DNA from: VRUE01 sp963837735
GTDB taxonomy: Bacteria > Actinomycetota > Thermoleophilia > Solirubrobacterales > 70-9
Assembly: GCA_963837735.1 (NCBI GenBank)
Contig: CAWIOM010000017.1
Span: forward strand, 62,001-126,000
Direction of reading: 5' to 3'
Length of the DNA: 64,000 bases
Part shown: piece after piece, positions 32,518 through 40,537 of the stretch
Layout of the letters: the number at the start of each line of letters is the position of its first letter
Numbering within the stretch: the stretch's first letter is position 1
Notes under the pieces: generated by a model
What the model was told of the DNA's origin: nothing
The model's database searches: none
What the model saw: only the letters and a program-made list of their open reading frames with translations
Program-made: the position numbers and the translations under genes

Positions 32518-33168
32518 ATGCGCGACCGCCAGCTGCGCGCCCGAGACTTGCTGCGCGGCGACCTCGAGGGGGAGGAGCTGGAGCGCCACGTCGAGGAGAA
32601 GGTCGTCTTGACGACCTTCGACAAGCTGCTCAACTGGGGCCGCGCCAACTCCTGCTTCCCGCTCACCTTCGGCCTCGCCTGCTGCGCGATCGAGGCTCCG
32701 ATCGCGGTGGTCGGGAGCCCCCGCTACGACCTCGCCCGCTTCGGAGCGGAGGCGCTGCGCGCTTCGCCGCGGCAGGCCGACCTGATCATCCTCTCGGGCC
32801 GCGTCTCGATCAAGATGGCACCGGTCGTCCGCCGCCTCTACGACCAGATGCTGGAGCCGAAATGGGCGATCTCGATGGGTGCCTGCTCCTCGAGCGGCGG
32901 CATGTTCGCCAACTACGCGGTCGTCCAGGGCGCCGACAAGTTCATGCCGATCGACCTTCATATTCCCGGCTGCCCGCCCCGCCCGGAGGCGGTCCTCTAC
33001 GGCTTCACCAAGCTGCAGCGCAAGATCATGGGCAACCCGGACCAGGGCTGGCGAGCCCGCTATGACGCTTCCGGCACCGAGGAGTGGGCGCGCGGCGGGC
33101 CGCGCAGCACGCCGAGCCCCGAGGCGGCGAAAGCCTACGAGGCCGCCAGAGAGCTGATCCGTGCCTGA
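32518..33168 (+). CDS. nuoB: NADH-quinone oxidoreductase subunit B
   Basis: The 216-residue subunit carries the N2 [4Fe-4S] cluster. Ligands are the tandem Cys in FGLACCAIEAPIAVVGSPRY, the Cys in SMGACSSSGGMFANYAVVQG and the Cys in HIPGCPPRPEAVLYGFTKL. The ATG at 32518 follows GGAGG (32499-32503) and is preferred over the in-frame TTG at 32497. A C-terminal tail of about 30 residues (ARYDASGTEEWARGGPRSTP) extends beyond the core. The stop overlaps the nuoC GTG by eight bases. Confidence 0.97.
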   Translation: MRDRQLRARDLLRGDLEGEELERHVEEKVVLTTFDKLLNWGRANSCFPLTFGLACCAIEAPIAVVGSPRYDLARFGAEALRASPRQADLIILSGRVSIKMAPVVRRLYDQMLEPKWAISMGACSSSGGMFANYAVVQGADKFMPIDLHIPGCPPRPEAVLYGFTKLQRKIMGNPDQGWRARYDASGTEEWARGGPRSTPSPEAAKAYEAARELIRA

Positions 33169-33758
33169 CGCCCCCGGACTGGAGTTGATCCGGGGGGAGG
33201 TCGAGCAGGAGCACCCCGGGGCGGTCCTCGACACGAGCTTCGACCGCAACCAGCCGGCGCTGGTCGTCGACCCCGCGCAGATCCTCGCCGTGCTTGGCTG
33301 GCTGCGCGACTCCCCCGGCCACGAATACCGCTTTCTCTCCTCCCTCCACGTCGCCGACTACCTGCCGGCCTCCCCACGCTTCGGAGTCCACTACGAGCTC
33401 CTGAACCGCAACCGCGTAGAGCGCCTCAGGGTAAAAGCGATGCTGGCGGACCCCACGACCGCGGGTGACGCGGATGCGGGGGGGCACTGCGGACGAGCTT
33501 GGCCCGCAGGCCCCCCCGCATCCGTGCCACCCGCGGACGAGCGGCTCCCAGCCATCGATTCTTGCTGTCGGGCTGTTCCCCACCGCCGAGTTCCAGGAGC
33601 GCGAGGCCTACGACTTTTTCGGCATCGTCTTCCGCGGCCATCCCGACATGACCCGGATCCTGATGCCCGAGGACTACGTCGGCTGGCCGCAGCGGCGCGA
33701 CTTCCCGGTCGGTGGCGAGCCGGTCACCTTCACCTACAACGAGCGGCGCTATGGCTGA
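33161..33758 (+). CDS. nuoC: NADH-quinone oxidoreductase subunit C, interrupted by a palindromic insert and a +1 shift
   Basis: The N-terminal half from GTG 33161 matches NuoC (YRFLSSLHVADYLPASPRFG, VHYELLNRNRVERLRVKAML). The C-terminal half, in the frame one base forward, is the classic SILAVGLFPTAEFQEREAYD, FFGIVFRGHPDMTRILMPED, ending NERRYG. Between them, about 33450-33548 encodes no conserved sequence and is almost entirely the inverted repeat at 33459-33536. In other NuoC proteins these halves are joined by a few residues. The frame change falls in or near the repeat, which contains runs of seven G and seven C, so a run-length error is possible. If the shift is real, NuoC would be disrupted. 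Confidence 0.92.
33459..33536. repeat. Long inverted repeat inside nuoC
   Basis: The 26-base arms 33459-33484 and 33511-33536 match at 24 of 26 positions when one is inverted. They start CCGCGGGTG and end in seven G (or seven C). The 26-base loop begins CACTGCGGACGAGCT, similar to the loop of the repeat at 33788. The element sits between two conserved NuoC segments and corresponds to a non-conserved stretch of protein. Confidence 0.85.
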
Positions 33759-35076
33759 GCATCCCCCATCTCGCGCAGGCGCTCCGGCCGCGGGTCCTGA
33801 CGGTGTCGCCGAGGGGGCGCTGCGGGCCGAGCTGTCCTCGACCCCCTCGACGACACCGCCACCCGCGGAGGAGCGTCCGGGTGCGACGGAGGACGCTCCT
33901 CCGAGCCTGGAGACGGAGGTGATGACGGTGAATATCGGCCCGCATCATCCAGCGACCCACGGGGTGCTGCGGCTGATGGTCGACCTCGAAGGCGAGGTGG
34001 TCAAGGACCTGAAGCCGGTGATCGGCTACGTCCACACCGGGATCGAAAAGTCCTGCGAGGACAAGAGCTACTGGAAGGCCATCCCCTTCGTCGAGCGCAT
34101 GGACTACGTCTCCTACTTCTTCCAGATGGAGGCCTTCTGCGGCGCGGTCGAGCGGCTGGTCGGGCTCGAGATCCCGCCCCGCGCGAAGTACCTGCGGACG
34201 ATCTTCCTCGAGCTCAACCGGATCCACTCCCACCTGGTCTGGCTGGGGACGACAGCGCTCGACCTCGGCGCGGTCTCGATGCTCTGGTACTGCTTCCGCG
34301 AGCGCGACAAGATCCTCGACCTCTTCGAGATGGCGGCCGGGCAGCGCATGCACACCCGTTACTTCCAGGTCGGCGGCGTGATCGAGGACATCCCGCTCGG
34401 CTTCGAGGAGAAGGCGCGCGCCTTCGCCGAGGAAATGCCGATCCGGGTCGGCCAGTACCAGGACCTGCTCGACCGCAACGAGGTCTTCCTCTCGCGGACC
34501 AAGGGCGTCGGCATCGTCCCCCGCGAGCGGCTGCTCGAGCTCGGCGTCACCGGGCCGCTGCTGCGCGCCGCCGGCGAGCCCTGGGACCTGCGCAAGGCCT
34601 TCGACTACCTCGCCTACCCGGAGATGGACTTCAGGATCCCGGTCGGCACAGTCGGCGACAACTACGACCGCTACCGGGTCCGGGTCGCCGAGATGGTCGA
34701 GTCGGCGAAGATCGTCGAACAGGCGCTGGACGCCCTCCCGGAGGGCCCCTTCATCGCCGACGACCGCAAGTACGTGCTGCCGCCGCGCTCGGAGTTGTCG
34801 ACGTCCATGGAGTCGCTGATCCACCACTTCAAGCTCGTCACCGAGGGCTACCGGGTGGCGCCCGGCGAGGTCTACTACGCGATCGAGAGCCCGCGCGGCG
34901 AGCTCGGCTGCTTCGTCCTCGCCGACGGCTCCTCGAAGCCGGCCCGGGTCCACATCCGCGACCCCTCATTCGTCAACCTGCAGGCCTTCCGGGACATGGC
35001 GGCCGACAGCTACATCGCCGACATGATCTGCAGCCTCGGCATGCTGGACCCGATCCTCGGCGGGGTGGACCGGTGA
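33751..35076 (+). CDS. nuoD: NADH-quinone oxidoreductase subunit D
   Basis: The conserved protein begins at MTVNIGPHHPATHGVLRLMV and includes GYVHTGIEKSCEDKSYWKAI, the quinone-site region and the C-terminal FVNLQAFRDMAADSYIADMI, as in the 49-kDa/NuoD subunit. Two starts are possible. ATG 33751 overlaps the nuoC stop and gives a 57-residue Pro/Ala/Glu-rich extension encoded by palindromic DNA. ATG 33922 is preceded by GGAGG two bases upstream. I report the longer one because nuo genes here otherwise overlap. The extension has no counterpart in typical NuoD. Confidence 0.95.
   Translation: MAEHPPSRAGAPAAGPDGVAEGALRAELSSTPSTTPPPAEERPGATEDAPPSLETEVMTVNIGPHHPATHGVLRLMVDLEGEVVKDLKPVIGYVHTGIEKSCEDKSYWKAIPFVERMDYVSYFFQMEAFCGAVERLVGLEIPPRAKYLRTIFLELNRIHSHLVWLGTTALDLGAVSMLWYCFRERDKILDLFEMAAGQRMHTRYFQVGGVIEDIPLGFEEKARAFAEEMPIRVGQYQDLLDRNEVFLSRTKGVGIVPRERLLELGVTGPLLRAAGEPWDLRKAFDYLAYPEMDFRIPVGTVGDNYDRYRVRVAEMVESAKIVEQALDALPEGPFIADDRKYVLPPRSELSTSMESLIHHFKLVTEGYRVAPGEVYYAIESPRGELGCFVLADGSSKPARVHIRDPSFVNLQAFRDMAADSYIADMICSLGMLDPILGGVDR
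33788..33868. repeat. Long inverted repeat at the nuoC-nuoD junction
   Basis: The left arm 33788-33817 (CCGCGGGT...GGTGTCG...CGAGGGGG) pairs with the right arm 33842-33868 over three blocks totalling 23 base pairs, with one internal loop and one mismatch. The loop CGCTGCGGGCCGAGCT resembles that of the nuoC repeat, and both elements have outer CCGCGGGT/ACCCGCGG ends. Confidence 0.8.
33866..33903. repeat. Second inverted repeat in the nuoD 5' extension
   Basis: CGGAGGAGCGTCC (33866-33878) and GGACGCTCCTCCG (33891-33903) form a perfect 13-bp stem with a 12-base loop. The element abuts the preceding repeat and ends 18 bases before the alternative nuoD ATG at 33922. Confidence 0.8.
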
Positions 35077-35690
35077 GCGCCGCCGAAGGCAACGGGCATG
35101 AGGCGCTGCCGGTCGACCGCGCCCTGGTCGACGGGCGCGTCCCCGACCGCACCCCGGAGGCGATCCCAGAGCTGCACGAGGTCGACTGCCCGCCGGAGAT
35201 GAAGGACCACATCGAGAAGCTGATGGGCCGCTACCCGGACCGCAAATCGGCTTCGATCCCGGCGCTCTGGGCGGTCCAGCGCCGCTACGGCTGGTGCACC
35301 CCCGAGGGGATCCGCCAGGCGGCGGCGGTGATGCGGGTGACGCCGGCCTACCTCGAGTCGGTGGCGAGCTTCTACGACCTCCTCCACACCGAGCCGGTCG
35401 GCTCCCACAAGGTCGCCGTCTGCACCAACATCAGCTGCTGGATGCGGGGCGGCGACGAGCTGCTCGACGCCTTCCGCGCGGCGGCCGAGGGACGGGGCGA
35501 GGAGATCTTCGTAACCGGGTTCGAGTGCCTGGGCGCCTGCGACATCGCGCCGATGGCCTCGATCGACGAGCGCTACTTCGGCCCACTCGAGGCGGCCGAC
35601 GCGACGACGGCGATCGAGCAGCTGCTCGCCGGCGACGACGTGCTCCCGGAGAAGGCGCTCGAGCGGCGGCGGCTGGCGGGGGACGCCTGA
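35073..35690 (+). CDS. nuoE: NADH-quinone oxidoreductase subunit E
   Basis: The 205-residue thioredoxin-fold subunit holds the N1a [2Fe-2S] cluster. Ligands are in VCTNISCWMRGG (C-x4-C) and FECLGACDIAPM (C-x3-C). The N-terminal helical domain includes SIPALWAVQRRYGWCTPEGI and VASFYDLLHTEPVGSHKVAV. It overlaps nuoD by four bases (GTGA) and nuoF by one base (TGATG), so the genes are translationally coupled. It lies in the peripheral NADH-oxidising arm. Confidence 0.97.
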   Translation: MSAAEGNGHEALPVDRALVDGRVPDRTPEAIPELHEVDCPPEMKDHIEKLMGRYPDRKSASIPALWAVQRRYGWCTPEGIRQAAAVMRVTPAYLESVASFYDLLHTEPVGSHKVAVCTNISCWMRGGDELLDAFRAAAEGRGEEIFVTGFECLGACDIAPMASIDERYFGPLEAADATTAIEQLLAGDDVLPEKALERRRLAGDA

Positions 35691-37030
35691 TGGCTCACGA
35701 GCTCGAGACCAGAGTGCTGCTCGAGCACGCCGAGGACCCGAGGCTGCCGACGATCGCCGGCTACGAAGGCTACGGCGGCTACGAGACCCTGAAGCGCGCC
35801 TACCGCGAGATGGAGGCCGACCAGATCCTCTCCGAGCTCGAAGACTCCGGCCTCCGCGGCCGCGGCGGCGCCGGCTTCTCGATGGGGAAAAAGGCCTCCT
35901 TCCTGCCGCGGGGCGAGATGGACAAGTACCTCTGCTGCAACGCGGATGAGTCCGAGCCCGGCGCCTTCAAGGACCGCGAGCTGATGCAGCGCAACCCGCA
36001 CCAGCTGATCGAGGGGATCGCGATCGCGGCTCTGGCCGCCGGTGCCGGCCGCGCCTTCATCTTCATCCGCGGCGAGTACGACTCGCAGGCGGATGTTCTC
36101 GATTCTGCCGTCGCCGAAGCGTATGAGGCGGGCTATCTCGGCAAGGACATCCTCGGCACCCACCAAGACCTCGAGCTGGTCGTCCACCGCGGCGCCGGCG
36201 CCTACATCTGCGGCGAGGAGACGGCGCTGCTGGACGCGCTCGAGGGCAAGCGCGGCAACCCGCGCCTGAAGCCGCCGTTCCCGGCCGTGCAGGGCCTCTA
36301 CGGCGGGCCGACGCTGATCAACAACGTCGAGACGCTCTCCAACGTGCCGCGGATCGTCGCCCACGGCGCCGATTGGTTCAAGGGCTACGGCACCGAGCAG
36401 TCGCCCGGCACCAAGGTCGTCTCGATCTCGGGCTGTGTGCGGCGCCCCGGCAACTACGAGGTCGAACTCGGGATTTCGACCCGCGAGCTGATCTACGGGC
36501 TCGCCGGCGGCCCCGAGGAGGGGCACGAGGTGAAGGCCTTCTACCCGGGCGGCTCCTCCTCCCCGGTCCTCACGGCCGAGGAGGGGCTCGACCTTCCCTA
36601 CAGCTTCGAGGCGATGGCCGAAGCGGGCTCGATGCTCGGCTCGGGCTCGGTGATCGTCGCCGACGACCGCGTCTCGATCCCCCACATGGCCCTGCGCACG
36701 GCGCGCTTCTATCACCACGAGTCCTGCGGCAAGTGCACCCCCTGCCGCGAGGGGACCAACTGGACGGTGAAGATGCTCGAACGGGTGGTACGCGGCGAGG
36801 CGACGCCGATGGACCTCGACATCGTCGCCTCGGTGCAGGAGAACATCATCGGCCACTGCCTCTGCGTGCTCGGCGACTCGATGGCGATGCCGGTCGGGGC
36901 GATGGTCCGCAAGTTCCGCCAGGAGTTCGAGGAGACCATTTCCGCCGCCTCCTCTGCTCCCGCCCGGCCGCAGGAATCAGATATGGATGCGGCCGGGCTC
37001 CCGCGTCCGGGGGCGGCGGCCGCCATATGA
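35690..37030 (+). CDS. nuoF: NADH-quinone oxidoreductase subunit F
   Basis: The 446-residue subunit binds NADH and FMN: SGLRGRGGAGFSMGKKASFL, CCNADESEPGAFKDRELMQR and GAGAYICGEETALLDALEGK. The N3 [4Fe-4S] cluster ligands are in ESCGKCTPCREGTNW plus a distal Cys in IIGHCLCVLGD. The ATG at 35690 overlaps the nuoE stop. The last 30 or so residues (ISAASSAPARPQESDMDAAG and onward) are Ala/Pro-rich, lie beyond the conserved end, and are encoded by the palindromic repeat at 36942-37019. The stop overlaps the nuoG ATG (ATGA at 37027). Confidence 0.97.
   Translation: MAHELETRVLLEHAEDPRLPTIAGYEGYGGYETLKRAYREMEADQILSELEDSGLRGRGGAGFSMGKKASFLPRGEMDKYLCCNADESEPGAFKDRELMQRNPHQLIEGIAIAALAAGAGRAFIFIRGEYDSQADVLDSAVAEAYEAGYLGKDILGTHQDLELVVHRGAGAYICGEETALLDALEGKRGNPRLKPPFPAVQGLYGGPTLINNVETLSNVPRIVAHGADWFKGYGTEQSPGTKVVSISGCVRRPGNYEVELGISTRELIYGLAGGPEEGHEVKAFYPGGSSSPVLTAEEGLDLPYSFEAMAEAGSMLGSGSVIVADDRVSIPHMALRTARFYHHESCGKCTPCREGTNWTVKMLERVVRGEATPMDLDIVASVQENIIGHCLCVLGDSMAMPVGAMVRKFRQEFEETISAASSAPARPQESDMDAAGLPRPGAAAAI
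36942..37019. repeat. Nested inverted repeat at the nuoF-nuoG junction
   Basis: The outer stem is CCGCCGCC (36942-36949) with GGCGGCGG (37012-37019). The inner perfect 10-bp stem is CCCGGCCGCA (36963-36972) with TGCGGCCGGG (36988-36997). The outer sequences CCGCCGCCTCCTC and GCGTCCGGGGGCGGCGG recur at 48922-48957, so this is a dispersed repeat. It encodes the non-conserved NuoF tail. Confidence 0.75.
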
Positions 37031-39539
37031 GCGGGCAAGAGATGACGTCTGATCATCGACGGCCGCGAGGTGACCGCGACCGAGGGCGAGATGCTCCACG
37101 ACGCCGCCAAGCGGGGCGACGTCGAGATCCCGGTCTTCTGTTACGAGCCGAAGCTCGGCGAGCCGGTCGGCGCCTGCCGGATGTGCCTGGTCGAGATCGA
37201 GGGGATCCCGAAACTTCAGACCTCCTGCTCGACCCCGGTCCGCGACGGGATGGTCGTCCACACGCGGACCGAGCAGGTCAAGCACGCGCAGAGCGCGGTG
37301 GTCGAGTTCCTGCTCGTCAACCACCCGCTCGACTGCCCGGTCTGCGACAAAGGCGGCGAGTGCCCGCTGCAGGACATCTCGATGGGCTGGGGCCCCGGCA
37401 AGAGCCGGATGATCGACGACAAGCGCCACTTCGAGAAGCCGATCGAGCTCTCGCCCCTGGTCGCAATCGACCGCGAGCGCTGCATCCTCTGCTACCGCTG
37501 CGTGCGCTTCAGCCAGGAGGTCGCCGAGGACGAGCAGCTGCAGCTGCTGGAGCGCGGCGACCGCACCTTCGTCGGCACCTTCGACGACCGGCCGTACATC
37601 GCGCCCTTCCACGGCAATATCACCGACCTCTGCCCGGTCGGCGCCCTGACCTCCTACACCTACCGCTTCCGCGCCCGGCCCTGGGACATCGAGCAGGCGG
37701 GCTCGGTCTGCACCCTCTGCCCGAGCCAGTGCAATGTCAGCTTCACGGTCCGCGACGAGCAGGTCAAACGGGTGATCGCCCGCGACAACCCCGACGTCGA
37801 CGACGGCTGGCTCTGCGACCGCGGCCGCTACGGCTTCGAGATGTTCGGCGCCGAGGAGCGGGTGACCGAGCCGAGCCTGAAGGGCGGCGGGGCGGTCGAC
37901 TGGCGCACGGCGATCGAGAAAGCCGCCGCCGGGCTGAAGGCTGCGGGCGCGGGCAAGGTCGCGGCGATCGTCGGCGACGCCTCCAACGAGGAGGGCTACC
38001 TGCTGCAGAAGCTGCTGCGAGAGGCGCTCGACTCGCCGCACGTGGACTCGCGTCCGTCGCGCGGTCCTTCGCGGGCTGCGATGGTCGGGATTGCCCAACC
38101 AAGTCTCAGCGCCTGTGTCCGCGACATCGACACCGCCGACGCGATCCTCGTCCTCGGCACCGACCCCCTGCACAGCTCGCCGATCCTCGACCTGCGGATC
38201 CGCAAGGCGATGCGCCGCAACGGCGCCCGCCTCGCGGTCGCCACCGAGCGGCCGACCCCGCTGGACGGCGGTGCCGAGGCCGCCGTTCGCTACGCCCCGG
38301 GCAACGCAGCCGATTTCCTGTCGCGTCTCGTCGAGGCAACGATCGCCGCCGGAACCGCCTCCGAACGCGCCTCCGGCGCAGAGTGTTCGGAGGAGGAACC
38401 GACGGCGATCGCCGACACGCTGAAAGGCGCCCAAAACGTCGTGATCGTCTGGGGCGAGCGCGTCGCGCGGGAGCAGGGTGCGGTCGAGGCGTTGTTGGAG
38501 CTCGCGGACGCACTGGACCTCGCCGCCACGGATGGCTCGGGTCTCCTGGAAGTCCCCGACTTCGCCAACGCTCGCGGCCTGCGCGAGGCGGGCTGCCTCC
38601 CGGACGCCGGCCCGGGCCTGACCGAGGCCGAAGCGGGCAGGGGCACGGAGGAGATCCGCGCCGGCCTCGAGACGGGCGAGATCAGGTCCCTGATCCTCTT
38701 CGGCGTCGACCCGCTCCGCGACTTCCCCGACACGGACGCATGGCAATCGGCCCTTGCCTCCGCCGACCACATCGTCACCTTCTCCACCTTCGAGAACGCG
38801 ACCACCGCGATCTCCGACGTCGTCCTCCCGCTCGAGACGCACGCCGAGAAAGACGGCACCGTCACCCACCCCGACGGGCGACTTCAGCGGGTGCGGCCCT
38901 CGTGCCGGGCGCCCCGGCGACATCCGCCCGAACTGGGGCGTGCTCGCCGAGTTGGCTCTGGCACTGGGACTGGACACCGGCATCTCCTCTCAGCCGTCCG
39001 CTTTCGCTGCTCTCGCCAAAGCGGTGCCCTTCTACGCCGGTATCGACGACGCCGCGATTGGAGGCCGGGGCCTCCGCTGGCAGGACGGCCCATCTGCGTC
39101 GCAGGCGCCAGTGCCGGGAGAGGCAGCCGGGGCTGACTCGCCGGACACTCAGCGCGGAGCGCCTCCCGACAGCACGGACCCCGCGGCGGCAGCTCGCGGA
39201 GTCGCGTCCGCCGAGTCAGCCCCGGCTGCCTCATTCACCCTGGGGACCTACCGAGACCTTTGGGTCGGCAGCATTACCGAGCTGAATCCGCCACTCAGGT
39301 TCTTGGCGCCGCGACAGCGGGTCGAGATGGCGGTCAAGGACGCAGAGGGACTGGGCGTGAAGATCGGCGACGAGGTGCGGGTCGCTCAGAACGGGACAAG
39401 CATCCGGGCGGCCGTGGACGTCAAGGAGCGGATCGCGGATGGGACCGTGTTCCTGATCGAGGGGATCAGGGACGGGAACGCGAATCGGCTTCTCAACGGC
39501 GGGCCGGTCGATGTGACGATCGCCAAGGTCGAGGGCTGA
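37027..39539 (+). CDS. nuoG: NADH-quinone oxidoreductase subunit G (two +1 shifts as sequenced)
   Basis: ATG 37027 overlaps the nuoF stop. The homologous N-terminus LIIDGREVTATEGEMLHDAA lies one base forward, so an extra base is present near 37048. Clusters are [2Fe-2S] in VGACRMCLVEIEGIPKLQTS, His/Cys N5 in HPLDCPVCDKGGECPLQD, N4 in RCILCYRCVRFSQE and the optional N7 set beginning CTLCPSQCNVSFTVRD and closing at WLCDRG. The molybdopterin-like domain follows. Near 38902 a second extra base moves the frame on, from GRLQRVRPS to PGDIRPNWGVLAELALALGL, continuing to the TGA at 39537. Two long inverted repeats lie inside the gene. Presence of the N7 ligands is typical of some bacterial lineages. 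Confidence 0.93.
38340..38411. repeat. Long inverted repeat inside nuoG (first)
   Basis: The 27-base arms 38340-38366 and 38385-38411 match at 23 of 27 positions when one is inverted; the ends are CGATCGCCG and CCTCCGAAC. The 18-base loop carries its own GCGC/GCGC mini-stem. It encodes the Ala/Glu/Ser-rich stretch TIAAGTASERASGAECSEEE between conserved parts of NuoG. Confidence 0.8.
39120..39232. repeat. Long inverted repeat inside nuoG (second)
   Basis: The 27-base arms 39120-39146 and 39206-39232 match at 26 of 27 positions (GAGGCAGCCGGGGCTGACTC and its complement). They are separated by 59 bases and encode a Pro/Ala/Ser-rich insert (GEAAGADSPDTQRGAPPDST) before the conserved C-terminal FTLGTYRDLWVGS. 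A smaller palindrome GGAGGCC/GGCCTCC lies just upstream at 39060-39075. Confidence 0.88.
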
Positions 39540-40537
39540 TGCTCCCGCTCGCCGATGTCAACTACGTCGAAGCGACCTGGATCATGGTCGTCAAGTCGAT
39601 CGTGATCTTCGCCGTGATCTTCGGGATCGTGCCGATCATGACGGTCGTCGAGCGCAAGCTGATCGGCCGCTTCCAGCACCGCTACGGGCCCAACCGAGTC
39701 GGCCCCTTCGGGATTCTGCAGCCGCTCGCCGACCTCTTCAAACTGATCAGCAAGCAGGGCTTCCGGCCCGAAACGGCGATCCCGGCGCTCTACGTGCTGG
39801 GGCCGTTGCTGCCGGTGATCTCCGGGGTGATGGCGCTGGCGATCATTCCCTGGGGCGACGTCCAGGACGGCGTCGGCCTCTACGGGATCGACGTCCCGAT
39901 CGGGATCCTCTACTTCTTCGCCGTCGGCTCGATCGGCTTCTACGGGCTGCTGCTCGGCGGCTGGTCCTCGGGCTCGAAATACAGTCTGCTCGGCGCGATG
40001 CGCAGCGCCGCCCAGCTGATCTCCTACGAGGTCTCGATGGGGCTCGCCCTGCTCGGCGTGATCATGATGGGCGGCTCGCTCTCGCTGGTCAGCATCGTCC
40101 ACGCCCAGGGCGGCATCTGGTTCGTGATCCCGCAGTTCGTCGGCTTCCTGATCTTCATGGTCGCCGGCTTCGCCGAGACCAACCGCACCCCGTTCGACAT
40201 GCCCGAGGCCGACGCCGAACTGGTCCAGGGCTTCATGACCGAGTACGGAGGCATGCGCTTCGGCAGCTTCCTGATGGTCGAATACCTGGAGATCATCGTC
40301 GTCTCCGGGGTCGCCGCGGCGATGTTCCTCGGCGGCTGGATGGGGCCTGGCCCGAGCTTCCTCGACCCGATCTGGATGCTGCTCAAGATCTTCGCCCTCG
40401 TCTTCCTCTTCATCTGGGTGCGGGCGACGCTGCCGCGGCTGCGCTACGACCAGCTGATGAGCTTCGGCTGGAAGGTGCTGCTGCCGCTGGCGACGCTGAA
40501 CGTCCTCGTCACCGCGGTCCTGGTGGTGGTGACGTGA
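39539..40537 (+). CDS. nuoH: NADH-quinone oxidoreductase subunit H
   Basis: The 332-residue membrane subunit has eight or nine TM helices and the two signature loops ERKLIGRFQHRYGPNRVGPF and FAETNRTPFDMPEADAELVQ. These line the quinone chamber entrance and couple it to proton channels. The ATG at 39539 overlaps the nuoG stop (TGATG), and the stop overlaps the nuoI GTG by four bases. The frame is intact throughout. Confidence 0.98.
   Translation: MLPLADVNYVEATWIMVVKSIVIFAVIFGIVPIMTVVERKLIGRFQHRYGPNRVGPFGILQPLADLFKLISKQGFRPETAIPALYVLGPLLPVISGVMALAIIPWGDVQDGVGLYGIDVPIGILYFFAVGSIGFYGLLLGGWSSGSKYSLLGAMRSAAQLISYEVSMGLALLGVIMMGGSLSLVSIVHAQGGIWFVIPQFVGFLIFMVAGFAETNRTPFDMPEADAELVQGFMTEYGGMRFGSFLMVEYLEIIVVSGVAAAMFLGGWMGPGPSFLDPIWMLLKIFALVFLFIWVRATLPRLRYDQLMSFGWKVLLPLATLNVLVTAVLVVVT

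Noticed and set aside
39120..39232. Interpreting the nuoG inverted repeat as an intein or group II intron
   Set aside because: It is far too short and has no intein splice-junction motif, endonuclease or intron domain. The reading frame continues through it.
36373..39285. Long plus-strand frame of 970 codons and a minus-strand frame of 668 codons over nuoF-nuoG
   Set aside because: Both overlap the true nuoF/nuoG coding frames and show no family motif.
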